From: Tumebacillus_A lipolyticus | Lineage (GTDB): Bacteria > Bacillota > Bacilli > Tumebacillales > Tumebacillaceae | Direction of reading: 5' to 3' | NCBI RefSeq assembly: GCF_042682745.1 | Contig: NZ_JBHUIO010000012.1 | Coordinates: 1 to 46,309, forward strand | Length of the DNA stretch: 46,309 nucleotides | Part shown: one piece after another, positions 26,492 to 35,418 of the stretch | How positions within the stretch are numbered: the first letter of the stretch is position 1 | Layout of the letters: every line of letters begins with the position of its first letter | The notes under the pieces: model-generated | The model's database searches: none | What the model saw: the letters and a program-made list of their open reading frames with translations, nothing else | What the model was told of the DNA's origin: nothing | Program-made: the position numbers and the translations under genes

Positions 26492-27046
26492 TTATGAAAA
26501 TTGTTTTAGAAAAGCGGTCATCCAGTCAATTTTTGAACTATACTCTCTTTGATTATACTCCCAGTACTCGATAAATCTTTGTTCGCATGTCACATACTGG
26601 GGGTACAAACTCCGAACTAACTCTATCAGTTCTGTACTGCCGCCCAAAACGGCATGTCCTTCGTGAGAAATCATTACTCCCCAACTGCCGCACGTTGAAT
26701 AAATTGCGTTTTCTAATACAACAGGGATGTCTGTATAATCCTCGAAGGTAGAAGAACTCGTACCCTCCCAGTGACCATGTTCGTATGATCCACCCGTTGA
26801 GGATTCGGAAAAACAGTCACCTTCAATTTCTGATAAATAGAAGTCTTCTTCCCCAAACTGGCTGATTGCTTGGCAAAGAACATTAAAGTGCTCATGTTGC
26901 AGATAATACCCATCAGTAGGAAATAAAAGTAACTTCGCTTGAATATTATCAGTAAAGCAGTTGTCAAAAGGATCTTTGTTCTTGAATACCTTTAGAAAAT
27001 TATCTTCAAGGGTTTTTACGACTACATCTCCAGAAACTTTTTTCAT
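26492..27046 (-). CDS. Putative immunity protein for the Rhs toxin tip
   Basis: A 184-residue, acidic, probably cytosolic protein (MKKVSGDVVVKTLEDNFLK...), with a central ECD-type stretch GDCFSESSTGGSYEHGHW. I do not recognise its immunity family. The call rests on position: its ATG lies one base after the TGA of the Rhs toxin gene, and its GGAGGG ribosome-binding site is inside the last toxin codons. This is the translational coupling usual for polymorphic toxin and immunity pairs. A terminator follows. The open frame extends 12 codons upstream, overlapping the toxin, but ATG 27046 is the natural start. Confidence 0.7.
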   Translation of the reverse strand: MKKVSGDVVVKTLEDNFLKVFKNKDPFDNCFTDNIQAKLLLFPTDGYYLQHEHFNVLCQAISQFGEEDFYLSEIEGDCFSESSTGGSYEHGHWEGTSSSTFEDYTDIPVVLENAIYSTCGSWGVMISHEGHAVLGGSTELIELVRSLYPQYVTCEQRFIEYWEYNQREYSSKIDWMTAFLKQFS

Positions 27047-27047
27047 A

Positions 27048-30000
27048 TCAGCCCTCCAAAAACTTAATTTTCCGAACTCCACTAATTCCGTTTACATCGA
27101 TTGTCGGAGGACCTGATTTGGAAGACGCTCGATAGGTAAACGTAACCCCATTAGCATCTTTTCCGACAAAAACCCCTGGTGAAACTTCTGAGTAGCTGCT
27201 GACTTGCGCCTTAAAGAAACCCAAAGCATCATTTGCATTCCCTTTTATTGCCTTAATATCCTTTTGGTCAGCTTGTGCCAGCTTCTTTAGATCACCTGCA
27301 CTCATCTTACCCCAACATGGATTTGTATTATGAACCCAAATCCCAAGGTCACTAACGAAATAGGTATGGAACTCATCAACCGTCATGTTGTAGACCGTGA
27401 CGTGCTTTTGTTCCAGTTCGATGCTCTCAATCTTGAGTGTATTCCCATCGCTCTGAACAAGCAAGTCTCCAACCTTGAGGTTTTTAACGAACGTCCATCC
27501 TTTATCCTTAACAAAGAATGGATGATTGAAGGTCGACTCAATCGTCTGACCGCCCACGTGGATGCTGTATATTTCATCCGTTTCATGGTTATATGTCGCC
27601 GTAACCTCTTTATACGCTACCTCGCCAGTCACTTCATCCTTCGAGAGAACCTTATCTCCGACCTCAATGTCTTCAATATCCTTCTCCCCTTCGTCTGTTA
27701 AAACGCTCGTTCCTCCTACAAAGCAATTACATCTCCATGCCTTTTGAACTAACTTCGTTACTCTCCCTGACTTATCAATCTTACTTCCAATTTTAGCAAC
27801 TTTCCCTATCGCTCCATACGGTACAAACGATATCGCTAATCCCATGATTGAATCTGCAATTACTTTGGGGTCTCTGGAATACAGGAGATTAAATACACTT
27901 TCTGCTCCTGTCGTTTTATAAACAGCGATATCCCAAATATTCTTTATAAAATACTCTGCATCACTTCCATATCTATGGAATCCGGTTTGTTCATAAATGT
28001 AAACATCCATCAAACTATGTCCACTCGGATCCACAAAACTGAGCGGGTTATTCTGCACATACGTATAGAGATTAAGACTGAGCGGGTTGTTCGTCTGCCC
28101 CTCATACGTATCCTCATTCAAAAATCGACCTTGACTCGGGTCATACCAACGAGCACGAAGATAGATCAGAGATGTGGTCGGATCTTGCAGTTCACCAGCG
28201 TAACGGAAGGAATTATGCACCTGCTCCTGTGTGGTAAGCACGTTACCCCAAATATCATAGGAATATTTGTTGAGCAGTGCTCCGTTTTCATCACGAATTT
28301 CTGTGACATCTCCATGCCCGTTATGAAGATAGTAGCCTTTCTGCCCATCCGCCGTTTCCAGCGATACAAGCCCATTGCCACGAAGATAACGAACTTTCAA
28401 TGTTGCAACGCCATTCGTCACTTCAGCTTCTGCGATGATCTCCTCACCATCATAATAGTAGCGAGTGGTAACACCATCTGCTGTTCTTTCGTATAAGAGA
28501 CCGTCACCGTTATATCGATAGCCTACCTCATTACCTTCAGGAGTTGTAACGTGAATTAGACGATTCCACTCGTCATATTCAAAGTCCCCAACGATGGCCG
28601 GATCTCGAGGACTGGAACTGCCCACGGACTTGCGATTCCCTCTCAGATCATAGTCATACGTTTCTAGGAACTGGCTTGAGGTCTTGATACGACGCTGTTT
28701 GTCATAGGTGAAGTTAAAAAATGCTCCGTTTTCCACCTTCTGCGTTTGGTTGCCGGCCGCATCATATTCGAAAGCAAACGTGTTTATGTCAGAACCAGCT
28801 GGGTCTTTCTGAGTAAGAGTCAGGAGTCGCTTATTCGCATCGTACGTTTTGTTCAATGCGACACCGTTGAGGAGCAATTCTGTTTTTACCTGTGCGACAG
28901 CATTGTACGTATATTCCGCCTCCGGTATTGCTTTATCTCTTCCAAGCGAAACGGTTTGAATCTGATTGTTCCTATCACTATAGTAGAATATCTCACGGCC
29001 AAATGGATCTGTTATCATCCCTCGATTGCCAGCTAAATCATATTCATATGCGATCGACCTACCATCTGGATACTGAACAGACTCCAAATATCCAAGCTCG
29101 TTGTACGCATAGACAGATTCACCGAGCGCATCGATCATCTTGGTACGCTTCCCTGCGAGATCATACTCATAGGTGACCGAATCATTTGGTGTGGATTTGC
29201 TCTTCAAAAAGCCCCGACTGCTGTAGGTATTGATAATCGTTTGGCCTTTTCGGTCAATCGTTTTGACCAAGTTACCAACGGCATCATAGTAAAACTTTTC
29301 AACTTGTCCTAATGGATCGACTTTTTGGATGGTTCGTCCTAACACGTCATACGTTTTTGTTGAAGACTTGCCATCGGGATACAAAACTTTCGTCTGATTG
29401 CCCAACAGATCGAACGTGTACGACGTGACCAAACCGTCTTGGTCGGTGACGCTGGTCAATTCTTGAGCCGCGTTATACGTATAGCCGATGCGGTTCCCCA
29501 TTCCATCCTCTTCATAGATTGTATTGCCAACAAGGTCGTAACCCAACTTTTGTTGCATTTGATTTCCGTTTACCGGATCGATTGTCTCATTTTGAACAAT
29601 ACGTCCCAGCTTATCATAGGTCTCTCGTTTCGTAGCGCCATCTGCATCGGTGGTCTCGATTGTACGTTGGATGTCGTTGTAATACACAGTTGCTTTGGTC
29701 AGATCTGCCTTTGTGATTTCGATCGCTCGTGACCACTTGTCGTACTTCGTTGCCGTACGGTTTCCCCGCGCATCTTCTTCCCAAATCGGTTGGCCTGAGT
29801 TGTCATACCCATATTGGAACTTCGTCTGATAAACGCCGCCGAGCGTCACTCCGGTGTGAGTCTGCCAGCCTAATTGGTTGAATTTCGTGTGTCTCTTCAA
29901 TCCAAGCTCATCGATGACTTCGATCTCATTTTGAGAATCGAGATAGTGAACCGATCGGTACGATGAATCAGGGTTGTTCTGATGGATCATCCGCCCTAAC

Positions 30001-32672
30001 TTGTCGTATTGGTAGGCGGTGCTGTTTCCATTACCATCCGTTCGCTTGGTCATCTGTCCAAGGGAGAGATCGTACTCAAACAATTGGGTGCTTGTTTGAA
30101 GATTTCCGTCAATATCGTTTGATTGAACTGTCAGTTTTGTCGGAAAAGCGTTTTTGTACTGCGCACCATATTCAAATTGTTGAAGTAGATCACCGTTGTT
30201 GCCCTTTTCCCGAGAAGAGATCACATTCCCATAACTGTCGTATTCGTAGTTCGTTTGTCTGAGCAGCTGATCGTTTTCTTTCATTTGAACCTGTGCCGGG
30301 CTTCGCTGCGCGTTGTATGTGAACTCTGTCTTTTTCGTCTTGGTTGACGTGAACGGCTCTGAGACGCTTTTCAAAAGATGTGTTACTGAATCGTACACGA
30401 ACGTGTTGGTGATGCCGTTCGGATCGGTTGCCGTGAGCACATTTCCATACTCATCGAACGTTTGGGAAGTGGTCGTAGTTTCCGACGCTGTACCAGCTTT
30501 TACATAGTGCGTGCTGACTTGATTTGGTACTGGCAGTCTTCGCGTCTCGTCATACGTTTTCGTGACCACACGTTGTTCATCGTTTACACTCTGTGTGGTT
30601 TTGATGTTGTAGTAAAAAGAACCCAGAGTCGAATCGACATAGTCTTTCTTGTGATCGTATTTGGTCAAAACCCCATCTTTTTCGATCGATACGGAAAAAT
30701 TCATATCGGTCGAATAGGAGCTGCCCATATCTCCGATGTAGGTGATCGTTTTTTGGTTTTTATCTTCAACCGTTCCATTGCTGTATACCAATTGATCAGA
30801 CATCGAAGCGAGTCGATACGTTTCATTGACCGCAGATGAACCGAGGTATCGTTTTGTTACGTTCGGTTCATATTGGTAAACCGTCTTCGCTCCGGTCGGG
30901 TGGGTCACAGCAGAGACGAGCGCATAAGGATTGCTCGTGTTCGGTGTACTCCCCACTAAATTGAATTTTGCAGCTTTGATCGAGTAGTCATACGTAGTGC
31001 GCCGCCCCGCCGCATCTGTGACCGAAGTCAGCAGTTCTTTGTTGCTAGCAGCGGAAGAGACCTGTTTGTTGTACACTACGGTTCGATCGCCTTGCGTCAG
31101 ACGAACTTCTTGCGGTGAATAGGTGATCGTGATTGCATTCCCCACCGAATTTTCAATTCGGGACAACACTTTTCCATAGGTTGCATGAGTAGTGTAGAGA
31201 AACTGCACATAGTTCCCGTATGTGTCTGTTATTTTGATCAATCGACCCGTCGAGTCAAAAAATAGCTTCTTGCCCGACTCTTCAGACTTAAGAACAGAGG
31301 CGGAGGTCACACCGTTGACAACAGTGGATGTATCAGTAGCAAAGGAAAGATTTTTCCACGGATATCCTTTGAGTGAGGATCCTGATACTTCATAAGTGCC
31401 GCCCTCTCCCAGATGAACGTACTTCTTCCCACCTTTCAATTCGACAGACGGGATCTTCCACGACCAGCCTGTACCGATCGGGTACAACGTTTCATTGTAA
31501 GACTTAACCGTCTCGTTGTAATAGCGCGTAGACGATCCGCTCGGTGTTTGAATGATGTCTGGGGAGGAGTCGCTATAGTAAAGCACATCTCGAACGCTCA
31601 CATAGGTTGAGTCGCTGTACCAGGAAGTGGAGTCAATGACACTTCCGTTTTTGCTGATGATGCTCGATTTATAAGAATTCGCCTCGCTCAGCGTTGAAAA
31701 TGCTGAAGAAACCACCGTGTTATAGCTTGCACTTCCAACCGCCTTTGTCGAAGATGCTGGTGTGCTGGAAACCCAATACGGGCTTACTTCATAAACATAG
31801 CGCCAGTAGGGAAGGCCGCCGCTCGTATTCCAGGGTCCGTAAGATACTTTGCTCTTCTGCGCTGTCATGGCGGCGTTCAATTCGGAATTGGTGTAATAGA
31901 CAGCAGAGCCAGTTTTGTTGCTGGAGGAGATCACAATTCCCCCTTTTAAATCTGGGACATAATCCCCATTTTTATCTTCTTGGTAGTCAACCGTTTCCAC
32001 CCAGGTGACGTTGTACCCTTGAGCCTGTTTTTGATATTTAACATCAAATGCTACTTGGTAATCATAATAAGTCGTAGTCGTGGAGTAGGTCGACATATCG
32101 AACAATTGAGCCGACTGGCTGGAATAAGTTCGATCTAAGGAAAAATCGAGGCCATTTCGTCCAACTAACAGCATGTCTGACGCATTTAGTGACAGAGCTC
32201 CGGAAAGGGTCGAAATGTTGTCATCGCCCATAGCAACCTTGTAAGGTGCTTCACTGATTGACGCACCCAAGTTTGGTGGCGGCGTCGTGTCAGGCTCACT
32301 CGCCAACGCGGTCGGTACCGCCACTTTCGAATCAGATAACTGGAGGCCTTGTTCAACAACGATTTTGCTTTTTGCTTCTTTCGATTTATTTGCCTGCTGT
32401 GGTTTGATGTCTTTCAGAATTTCTTTGTAAGATTTTTTGGTCCACTTCGAAAGTTTCAAAGCGTGGCCGATGTCCTCTGTAGAATAACCGCTCTTCAGCT
32501 CATCTTGAACAAACTTTTCCGACACCCGAAACTCTTTGGCAAGATTGGAGATTTTGCTTTCTGTTTTCTCGCGCTTTTCACTCTTTACTGAATATACTGG
32601 CGCTGATACAGTGAAGGCTAGCGATAGAATGAGCGTTACGATCGACAGCTTTTTAAATCTGCCCTTCATCAT
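27048..32672 (-). CDS. Secreted Rhs/YD-repeat polymorphic toxin with Hint domain and C-terminal toxin tip
   Basis: A WapA-like contact-dependent toxin of 1,874 residues. The N-terminus has a signal peptide (LSIVTLILSLAFTVSAPVYS), then a helical linker. A DUF6531-like segment (SGALSLNASDMLLVGRNGLD) near residue 155 is followed by many YD repeats (e.g. YDKLGRMIHQNNPDSSYRS, YDLAGNRGMITDPFGREIF). The core-closing motif LIYLRARWYDPSQGRFLNED comes next, with YVQNNPLSFVDPSG. A Hint domain spans about 1650-1782 (NCFVGGTSVLTDEGEKDIED to HTYFVSDLGIWVHN), presumably releasing the tip. The last ~92 residues are the toxin (TFTYRASSKSGPPTIDV, ending KIKFLEG), of no family I can name with confidence; it could be a BECR-type RNase. 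The immunity gene follows, coupled. GC content is lower than in flanking core genes. Confidence 0.92.
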   Translation of the reverse strand: MMKGRFKKLSIVTLILSLAFTVSAPVYSVKSEKREKTESKISNLAKEFRVSEKFVQDELKSGYSTEDIGHALKLSKWTKKSYKEILKDIKPQQANKSKEAKSKIVVEQGLQLSDSKVAVPTALASEPDTTPPPNLGASISEAPYKVAMGDDNISTLSGALSLNASDMLLVGRNGLDFSLDRTYSSQSAQLFDMSTYSTTTTYYDYQVAFDVKYQKQAQGYNVTWVETVDYQEDKNGDYVPDLKGGIVISSSNKTGSAVYYTNSELNAAMTAQKSKVSYGPWNTSGGLPYWRYVYEVSPYWVSSTPASSTKAVGSASYNTVVSSAFSTLSEANSYKSSIISKNGSVIDSTSWYSDSTYVSVRDVLYYSDSSPDIIQTPSGSSTRYYNETVKSYNETLYPIGTGWSWKIPSVELKGGKKYVHLGEGGTYEVSGSSLKGYPWKNLSFATDTSTVVNGVTSASVLKSEESGKKLFFDSTGRLIKITDTYGNYVQFLYTTHATYGKVLSRIENSVGNAITITYSPQEVRLTQGDRTVVYNKQVSSAASNKELLTSVTDAAGRRTTYDYSIKAAKFNLVGSTPNTSNPYALVSAVTHPTGAKTVYQYEPNVTKRYLGSSAVNETYRLASMSDQLVYSNGTVEDKNQKTITYIGDMGSSYSTDMNFSVSIEKDGVLTKYDHKKDYVDSTLGSFYYNIKTTQSVNDEQRVVTKTYDETRRLPVPNQVSTHYVKAGTASETTTTSQTFDEYGNVLTATDPNGITNTFVYDSVTHLLKSVSEPFTSTKTKKTEFTYNAQRSPAQVQMKENDQLLRQTNYEYDSYGNVISSREKGNNGDLLQQFEYGAQYKNAFPTKLTVQSNDIDGNLQTSTQLFEYDLSLGQMTKRTDGNGNSTAYQYDKLGRMIHQNNPDSSYRSVHYLDSQNEIEVIDELGLKRHTKFNQLGWQTHTGVTLGGVYQTKFQYGYDNSGQPIWEEDARGNRTATKYDKWSRAIEITKADLTKATVYYNDIQRTIETTDADGATKRETYDKLGRIVQNETIDPVNGNQMQQKLGYDLVGNTIYEEDGMGNRIGYTYNAAQELTSVTDQDGLVTSYTFDLLGNQTKVLYPDGKSSTKTYDVLGRTIQKVDPLGQVEKFYYDAVGNLVKTIDRKGQTIINTYSSRGFLKSKSTPNDSVTYEYDLAGKRTKMIDALGESVYAYNELGYLESVQYPDGRSIAYEYDLAGNRGMITDPFGREIFYYSDRNNQIQTVSLGRDKAIPEAEYTYNAVAQVKTELLLNGVALNKTYDANKRLLTLTQKDPAGSDINTFAFEYDAAGNQTQKVENGAFFNFTYDKQRRIKTSSQFLETYDYDLRGNRKSVGSSSPRDPAIVGDFEYDEWNRLIHVTTPEGNEVGYRYNGDGLLYERTADGVTTRYYYDGEEIIAEAEVTNGVATLKVRYLRGNGLVSLETADGQKGYYLHNGHGDVTEIRDENGALLNKYSYDIWGNVLTTQEQVHNSFRYAGELQDPTTSLIYLRARWYDPSQGRFLNEDTYEGQTNNPLSLNLYTYVQNNPLSFVDPSGHSLMDVYIYEQTGFHRYGSDAEYFIKNIWDIAVYKTTGAESVFNLLYSRDPKVIADSIMGLAISFVPYGAIGKVAKIGSKIDKSGRVTKLVQKAWRCNCFVGGTSVLTDEGEKDIEDIEVGDKVLSKDEVTGEVAYKEVTATYNHETDEIYSIHVGGQTIESTFNHPFFVKDKGWTFVKNLKVGDLLVQSDGNTLKIESIELEQKHVTVYNMTVDEFHTYFVSDLGIWVHNTNPCWGKMSAGDLKKLAQADQKDIKAIKGNANDALGFFKAQVSSYSEVSPGVFVGKDANGVTFTYRASSKSGPPTIDVNGISGVRKIKFLEG

Positions 32673-32716
32673 ATGTTGTACACTCCTACATTCAAAGTTG
32701 ACTGCAAGTCCAAAGA

Positions 32717-33082
32717 TTATTGTTGATTAGATGTTACGCTTACCAAATTCCCATTCGCATCGTAGGTTAAGGTTCGCAATACTGTACCGTTTTTGAGAAC
32801 CTGAGTAAGACGATTGTTTTCATCGTATACATATTGGTAATCTTTCGAGGTTTCGGTCGGCGTCTCGGCCGGTGCCTCGTTCAACGGTTCGTCGGTGATG
32901 GGATTCTCATTCGTAGCTTCTTGCTCATCAATCGTCTCCGTCGATGGGAGCTCGCCACCTTGATCCTGTCTTTCTGTGTTAATATCTAAGGGAAGTTCCG
33001 CATAAACAATCACAGACGTCGTGAAGACGATCGACATGATGGCTGTTGCGATCGACACCTTTTTTACTCTTCCATTGCTCAT
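32717..33082 (-). CDS. Secreted mini-Rhs protein with one or two YD repeats
   Basis: A 121-residue exported protein immediately upstream of the large Rhs gene. The signal peptide (VSIATAIMSIVFTTSVIVYA) matches that of the large Rhs in pattern (GRxKKxSI...). An acidic, Pro/Thr/Glu-rich linker follows. The C-terminus has YQYVYDENNRLTQVLKNGTV and TLTYDANGNLVSV, i.e. the consensus of YD repeats. The translation-start regions of both genes are alike (taGGAGygtacaac before ATG), suggesting duplication. It may be a processing partner, a decoy or a fragment that acquired a stop. Function unknown. Confidence 0.75.
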   Translation of the reverse strand: MSNGRVKKVSIATAIMSIVFTTSVIVYAELPLDINTERQDQGGELPSTETIDEQEATNENPITDEPLNEAPAETPTETSKDYQYVYDENNRLTQVLKNGTVLRTLTYDANGNLVSVTSNQQ

Positions 33083-33547
33083 GAGTTGTACGCTCCTAAA
33101 AATTTGAATTGGCTTCCCATCCAGCTCTAAAGCTGTTGGGATAATCGTACACTTTTAGAATCTGAGTCGGACGATTGTTTTCTGTTGAGCCTATTTGTTG
33201 CCTATGTGGTTTCTATGAAGTTTCTTTCGATGTGTAGCAGCTAGGGTTCATTCGTTGGTTTTCAACCTTGAATTGCATACTATTACTCGAGATGTTTCTT
33301 CTCCATCACCTCTTCTTGTATGTTTTTAATATTTTCCAAAAAACCAATTTGATCAAATGATTTTCAATGTTATAAGTCACAACCATTAAATCATTAATCT
33401 TGTATGCAAAATAACTCCTCCCAAGATTTCTAGAACCCACATATAATCAGGATTGTACATTAAATATGAATGATGGTAAATACATATGTAAATAGTGTTG
33501 CAACTCTGCATCGAATTGTGTTTTCATTAAAAAAATTTTAACGATAG
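33083..33547. other. AT-rich intergenic stretch without a gene
   Basis: No ORF with a credible start. Around 33,147-33,182 the sequence resembles the YD-repeat coding part of the mini-Rhs gene (the string GACGATTGTTTT is shared), so a decayed repeat unit may be present. The part next to 33,082 should hold the promoter of the mini-Rhs gene, but no clear -35/-10 pair is seen. Confidence 0.5.
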
Positions 33548-33866
33548 TTTCGTTGGTCGTCATATAGACAGCACCGAGCAGAGTGTCCTTTTATAATTTG
33601 CCACGTACAATAGGGCGCCGTTTGCACTCGTAGACGTTGGGTGCGTTTTCCTGCAGCTCCTCCGGAACTAGCTTTTCATCTCTTTCACTGCCATATCATT
33701 CAACACCTCTACGTCCTGTTTCCGCGGGAGCACTTGCGCAGAGCGAGAACTACCGAGGCAAATAGTCATCCCCTTCGAGAACATGGGCGAGGTCATACAT
33801 GTATCCCCACCGTGTAAGAGTTCGGCGCAATGCACGTATTGGGGGTTGAAGAGTCAATACGCACTT
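33548..33866 (-). pseudogene. Decayed internal fragment of a second nrdJ copy
   Basis: Aligns by eye along its whole length with the C-terminal third of the intact nrdJ in this window (about 37,784-38,118), in the same order and orientation. Anchors are GAGTGTCCTTTT, TTGCACTCGTAGAC, CAGCTCCTCCGGAA, GAGCGAGAAC, GGCGAGGTC and GAGTTCGGCGCA. Substitutions are frequent (roughly a quarter of positions) with several indels, and no frame is open. It directly abuts repeat copy 2. Confidence 0.85.
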
Positions 33867-33872
33867 TCTACC

Positions 33873-34236
33873 TCCTCGTGGCAGCTGTATTCGCTGCTCA
33901 CCCCGATCATCGGCAGCACACTAGTGATCTTGGGAAGCTCGTATTATTTCTAAAAGCAGTTGGATTCGGTGCGGTGAGGGTGTTGTGTGGGTCACTTGGG
34001 TTTGAAAGATAGAGTATGAAGGTTAACAAATGTTTGAACAGACGTCCGTGTGGGTACGGGCGTCTGTTTGTTTTTTCCGTGTTTGGTGGCTACTTTGAAG
34101 GGAGAAAGGGAGGGGATTTGCTGAGGAGCGGCGAGTATCGCTAAAGCGTTATTCAGGTGATAAAATTCAAGCACTTCATGTGCGTATAGGCATATTAGAG
34201 GAATATTATACTGATACGGGTTAAGTTCTTTTGGAC
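33873..34236. repeat. Direct repeat copy 2 (truncated sdpI tail)
   Basis: Second copy of the 24,841-25,203 segment, same orientation. The sdpI frame is interrupted here (TTCTAAAAG instead of TTCTATAAG), and there is a one-base deletion near 34,175. The sdpI terminator hairpin is kept at 34039-34066. After 34,236 the sequence diverges from copy 1 into the orphan immunity region. Confidence 0.9.
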
Positions 34237-34269
34237 GAAGCCGCCCAATTCATTCGGCACTGGGGAGGG

Positions 34270-34303
34270 TAAAAAAAGACCTTGAGGATTGCCCTCAAGG
34301 TCT
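34270..34303 (-). terminator. Terminator of the orphan toxin-immunity module
   Basis: Arms AGACCTTGAGG / CCTCAAGGTCT with a 5-base loop, followed by seven T on the minus strand. Confidence 0.85.
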
Positions 34304-34313
34304 GCATGTACCG

Positions 34314-34421
34314 CTATAACTCTCTTTCAATCCTTTCAATTCTGCTTAACTCGCTTGTTTCATAGATGTAGGCTTGCTGATAATTTCTTTCCTCAATACT
34401 CCAATCTTGAGATTGACCCTG
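34314..34421 (-). pseudogene. In-frame continuation of the orphan immunity gene after a TGA
   Basis: Past the TGA that ends the 164-residue immunity ORF, the same frame stays open for 34 more codons with protein-like sequence (SQDWSIEERNYQQAYIYETS...) to a TAG just before the terminator. The immunity gene may therefore carry a premature stop. Confidence 0.55.
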
Positions 34422-34916
34422 TCAAAATTCCATTAAGCCCAATGAAGAATTTCTAGCCATTATTAACAATTCATCTTCCTCAAACCTTAGCTTTAAACCG
34501 ATATCAACCTCCAATTCATGGAAATCACCATCAATAGAAAGAGCCACCTTATCCCGAACAATTTTAATAGATACTACTTTGGTTGAACTCCATGCGTAAG
34601 CAAGTGCATCTTGAATACCTTCTTTGTCCTTCAAATACCCATCATTATTCGGATATTGGTCTCCACTTGATACAACTAGTTCAGGGAAACTAATCCCTTT
34701 CCCCGAATCTGTAAGGTTACTATAAATAGCATAGTTCTCTTCGTCCAAACTGACCCAAAGTAGGAATCCCATATTATGTGCAGATTCATGTTGTTTATCA
34801 GGTAAACCTGCGGTAGTAATTGAAATTCCTCTAACCACCTTACCTTTCAATTTCCTAAGCCAATTTTTGGAGCTTTCAGAGAGACTCACTTTAGTTATCT
34901 GAACCACATTCACCAC
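34422..34916 (-). CDS. Orphan immunity-like protein (possibly truncated)
   Basis: A 164-residue, soluble, acidic protein of no family I can name (VSLSESSKNWLRKLKGKVVR; then DIGLKLRFEEDELLIMARNS). It starts within a few bases of the stop codon of the orphan toxin tip upstream and precedes a terminator. It is called an immunity gene because of that arrangement. The start codon is uncertain (GTG at 34916 or the next GTG). The final codon is a TGA followed by a further open stretch, so the protein may be shortened. Confidence 0.55.
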   Translation of the reverse strand: MVNVVQITKVSLSESSKNWLRKLKGKVVRGISITTAGLPDKQHESAHNMGFLLWVSLDEENYAIYSNLTDSGKGISFPELVVSSGDQYPNNDGYLKDKEGIQDALAYAWSSTKVVSIKIVRDKVALSIDGDFHELEVDIGLKLRFEEDELLIMARNSSLGLMEF

Positions 34917-34918
34917 AC

Positions 34919-35280
34919 CTAATCAATAAAATGTATTTTTTGTTCTTTTATTGCTCCCTTACCATGAACCTCGACAACCGGAGTACCATCGGATGATGAA
35001 GTACTTCTATAAACTATTCTTTGACCATCCGGCATATGAGCTATTGTTGCATTTCCTTTTTGCTCAATTTTAGTAGCTCTCACATTTTTTCATTAAAGAA
35101 ACTCTTAGCAGTTGTATTTCCACCAGTAAGGTTTCTAGTGTGACTTCCTCCTTGACCAGCAGTCCCATAGTAACCTTTATCATTTGGTGTAAACTTACAG
35201 CTAATATGCGTCCAAATTCCAAGATTGGAAACAAAGTACGTATGGAAGTTCTACTGTGGCATGTTGGCGGAAATCCCGAT
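34919..35280 (-). pseudogene. Orphan Rhs toxin tip with Hint remnant, frameshifted
   Basis: Read leftwards the sequence gives NFHTYFVSNLGIWTH, matching the end of the Hint domain of the intact Rhs (EFHTYFVSDLGIWVH). It continues as KFTPNDKGYYGTAGQGGSHT to SFFNEKM, then needs a +1 shift near 35,080 to continue as VRATKIEQKGNATIAHMPDG and IVYRSTSSSDGTPVVEVHGK, ending KIHFID. The tail has the same layout as the active tip (FF...V...YRxSS...P...V...KIxF). There is also a stop just before NFHTYF. It is a displaced, decayed toxin cassette. Confidence 0.8.
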
Positions 35281-35418
35281 GATCGCAATCTCTTCATGAG
35301 TTGCACGAGATCGTTCCTCTTCCAACATTTTGATGATTTCGACTGATACTTTTTGTCACGCTAGATAGGGACTAGAAAAAGGCCTTATAGGACTTCCGGT
35401 CTCAACCACAGATTAACC

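Noticed and set aside
33083..33547. Possible CRISPR-like or tandem repeats in the AT-rich gap.
   Set aside because: No regularly spaced repeat was found by eye. Only one short similarity to the mini-Rhs coding sequence is present.
35281..35345. A minus-strand peptide ending HEEIAIIGISANMP resembles the start of a polyketide ketosynthase.
   Set aside because: Only about ten residues match, no KS sequence follows, and the adjoining bases align with the Hint tail (NM..V..FHTYF). It is probably a chance resemblance in decayed Hint DNA.
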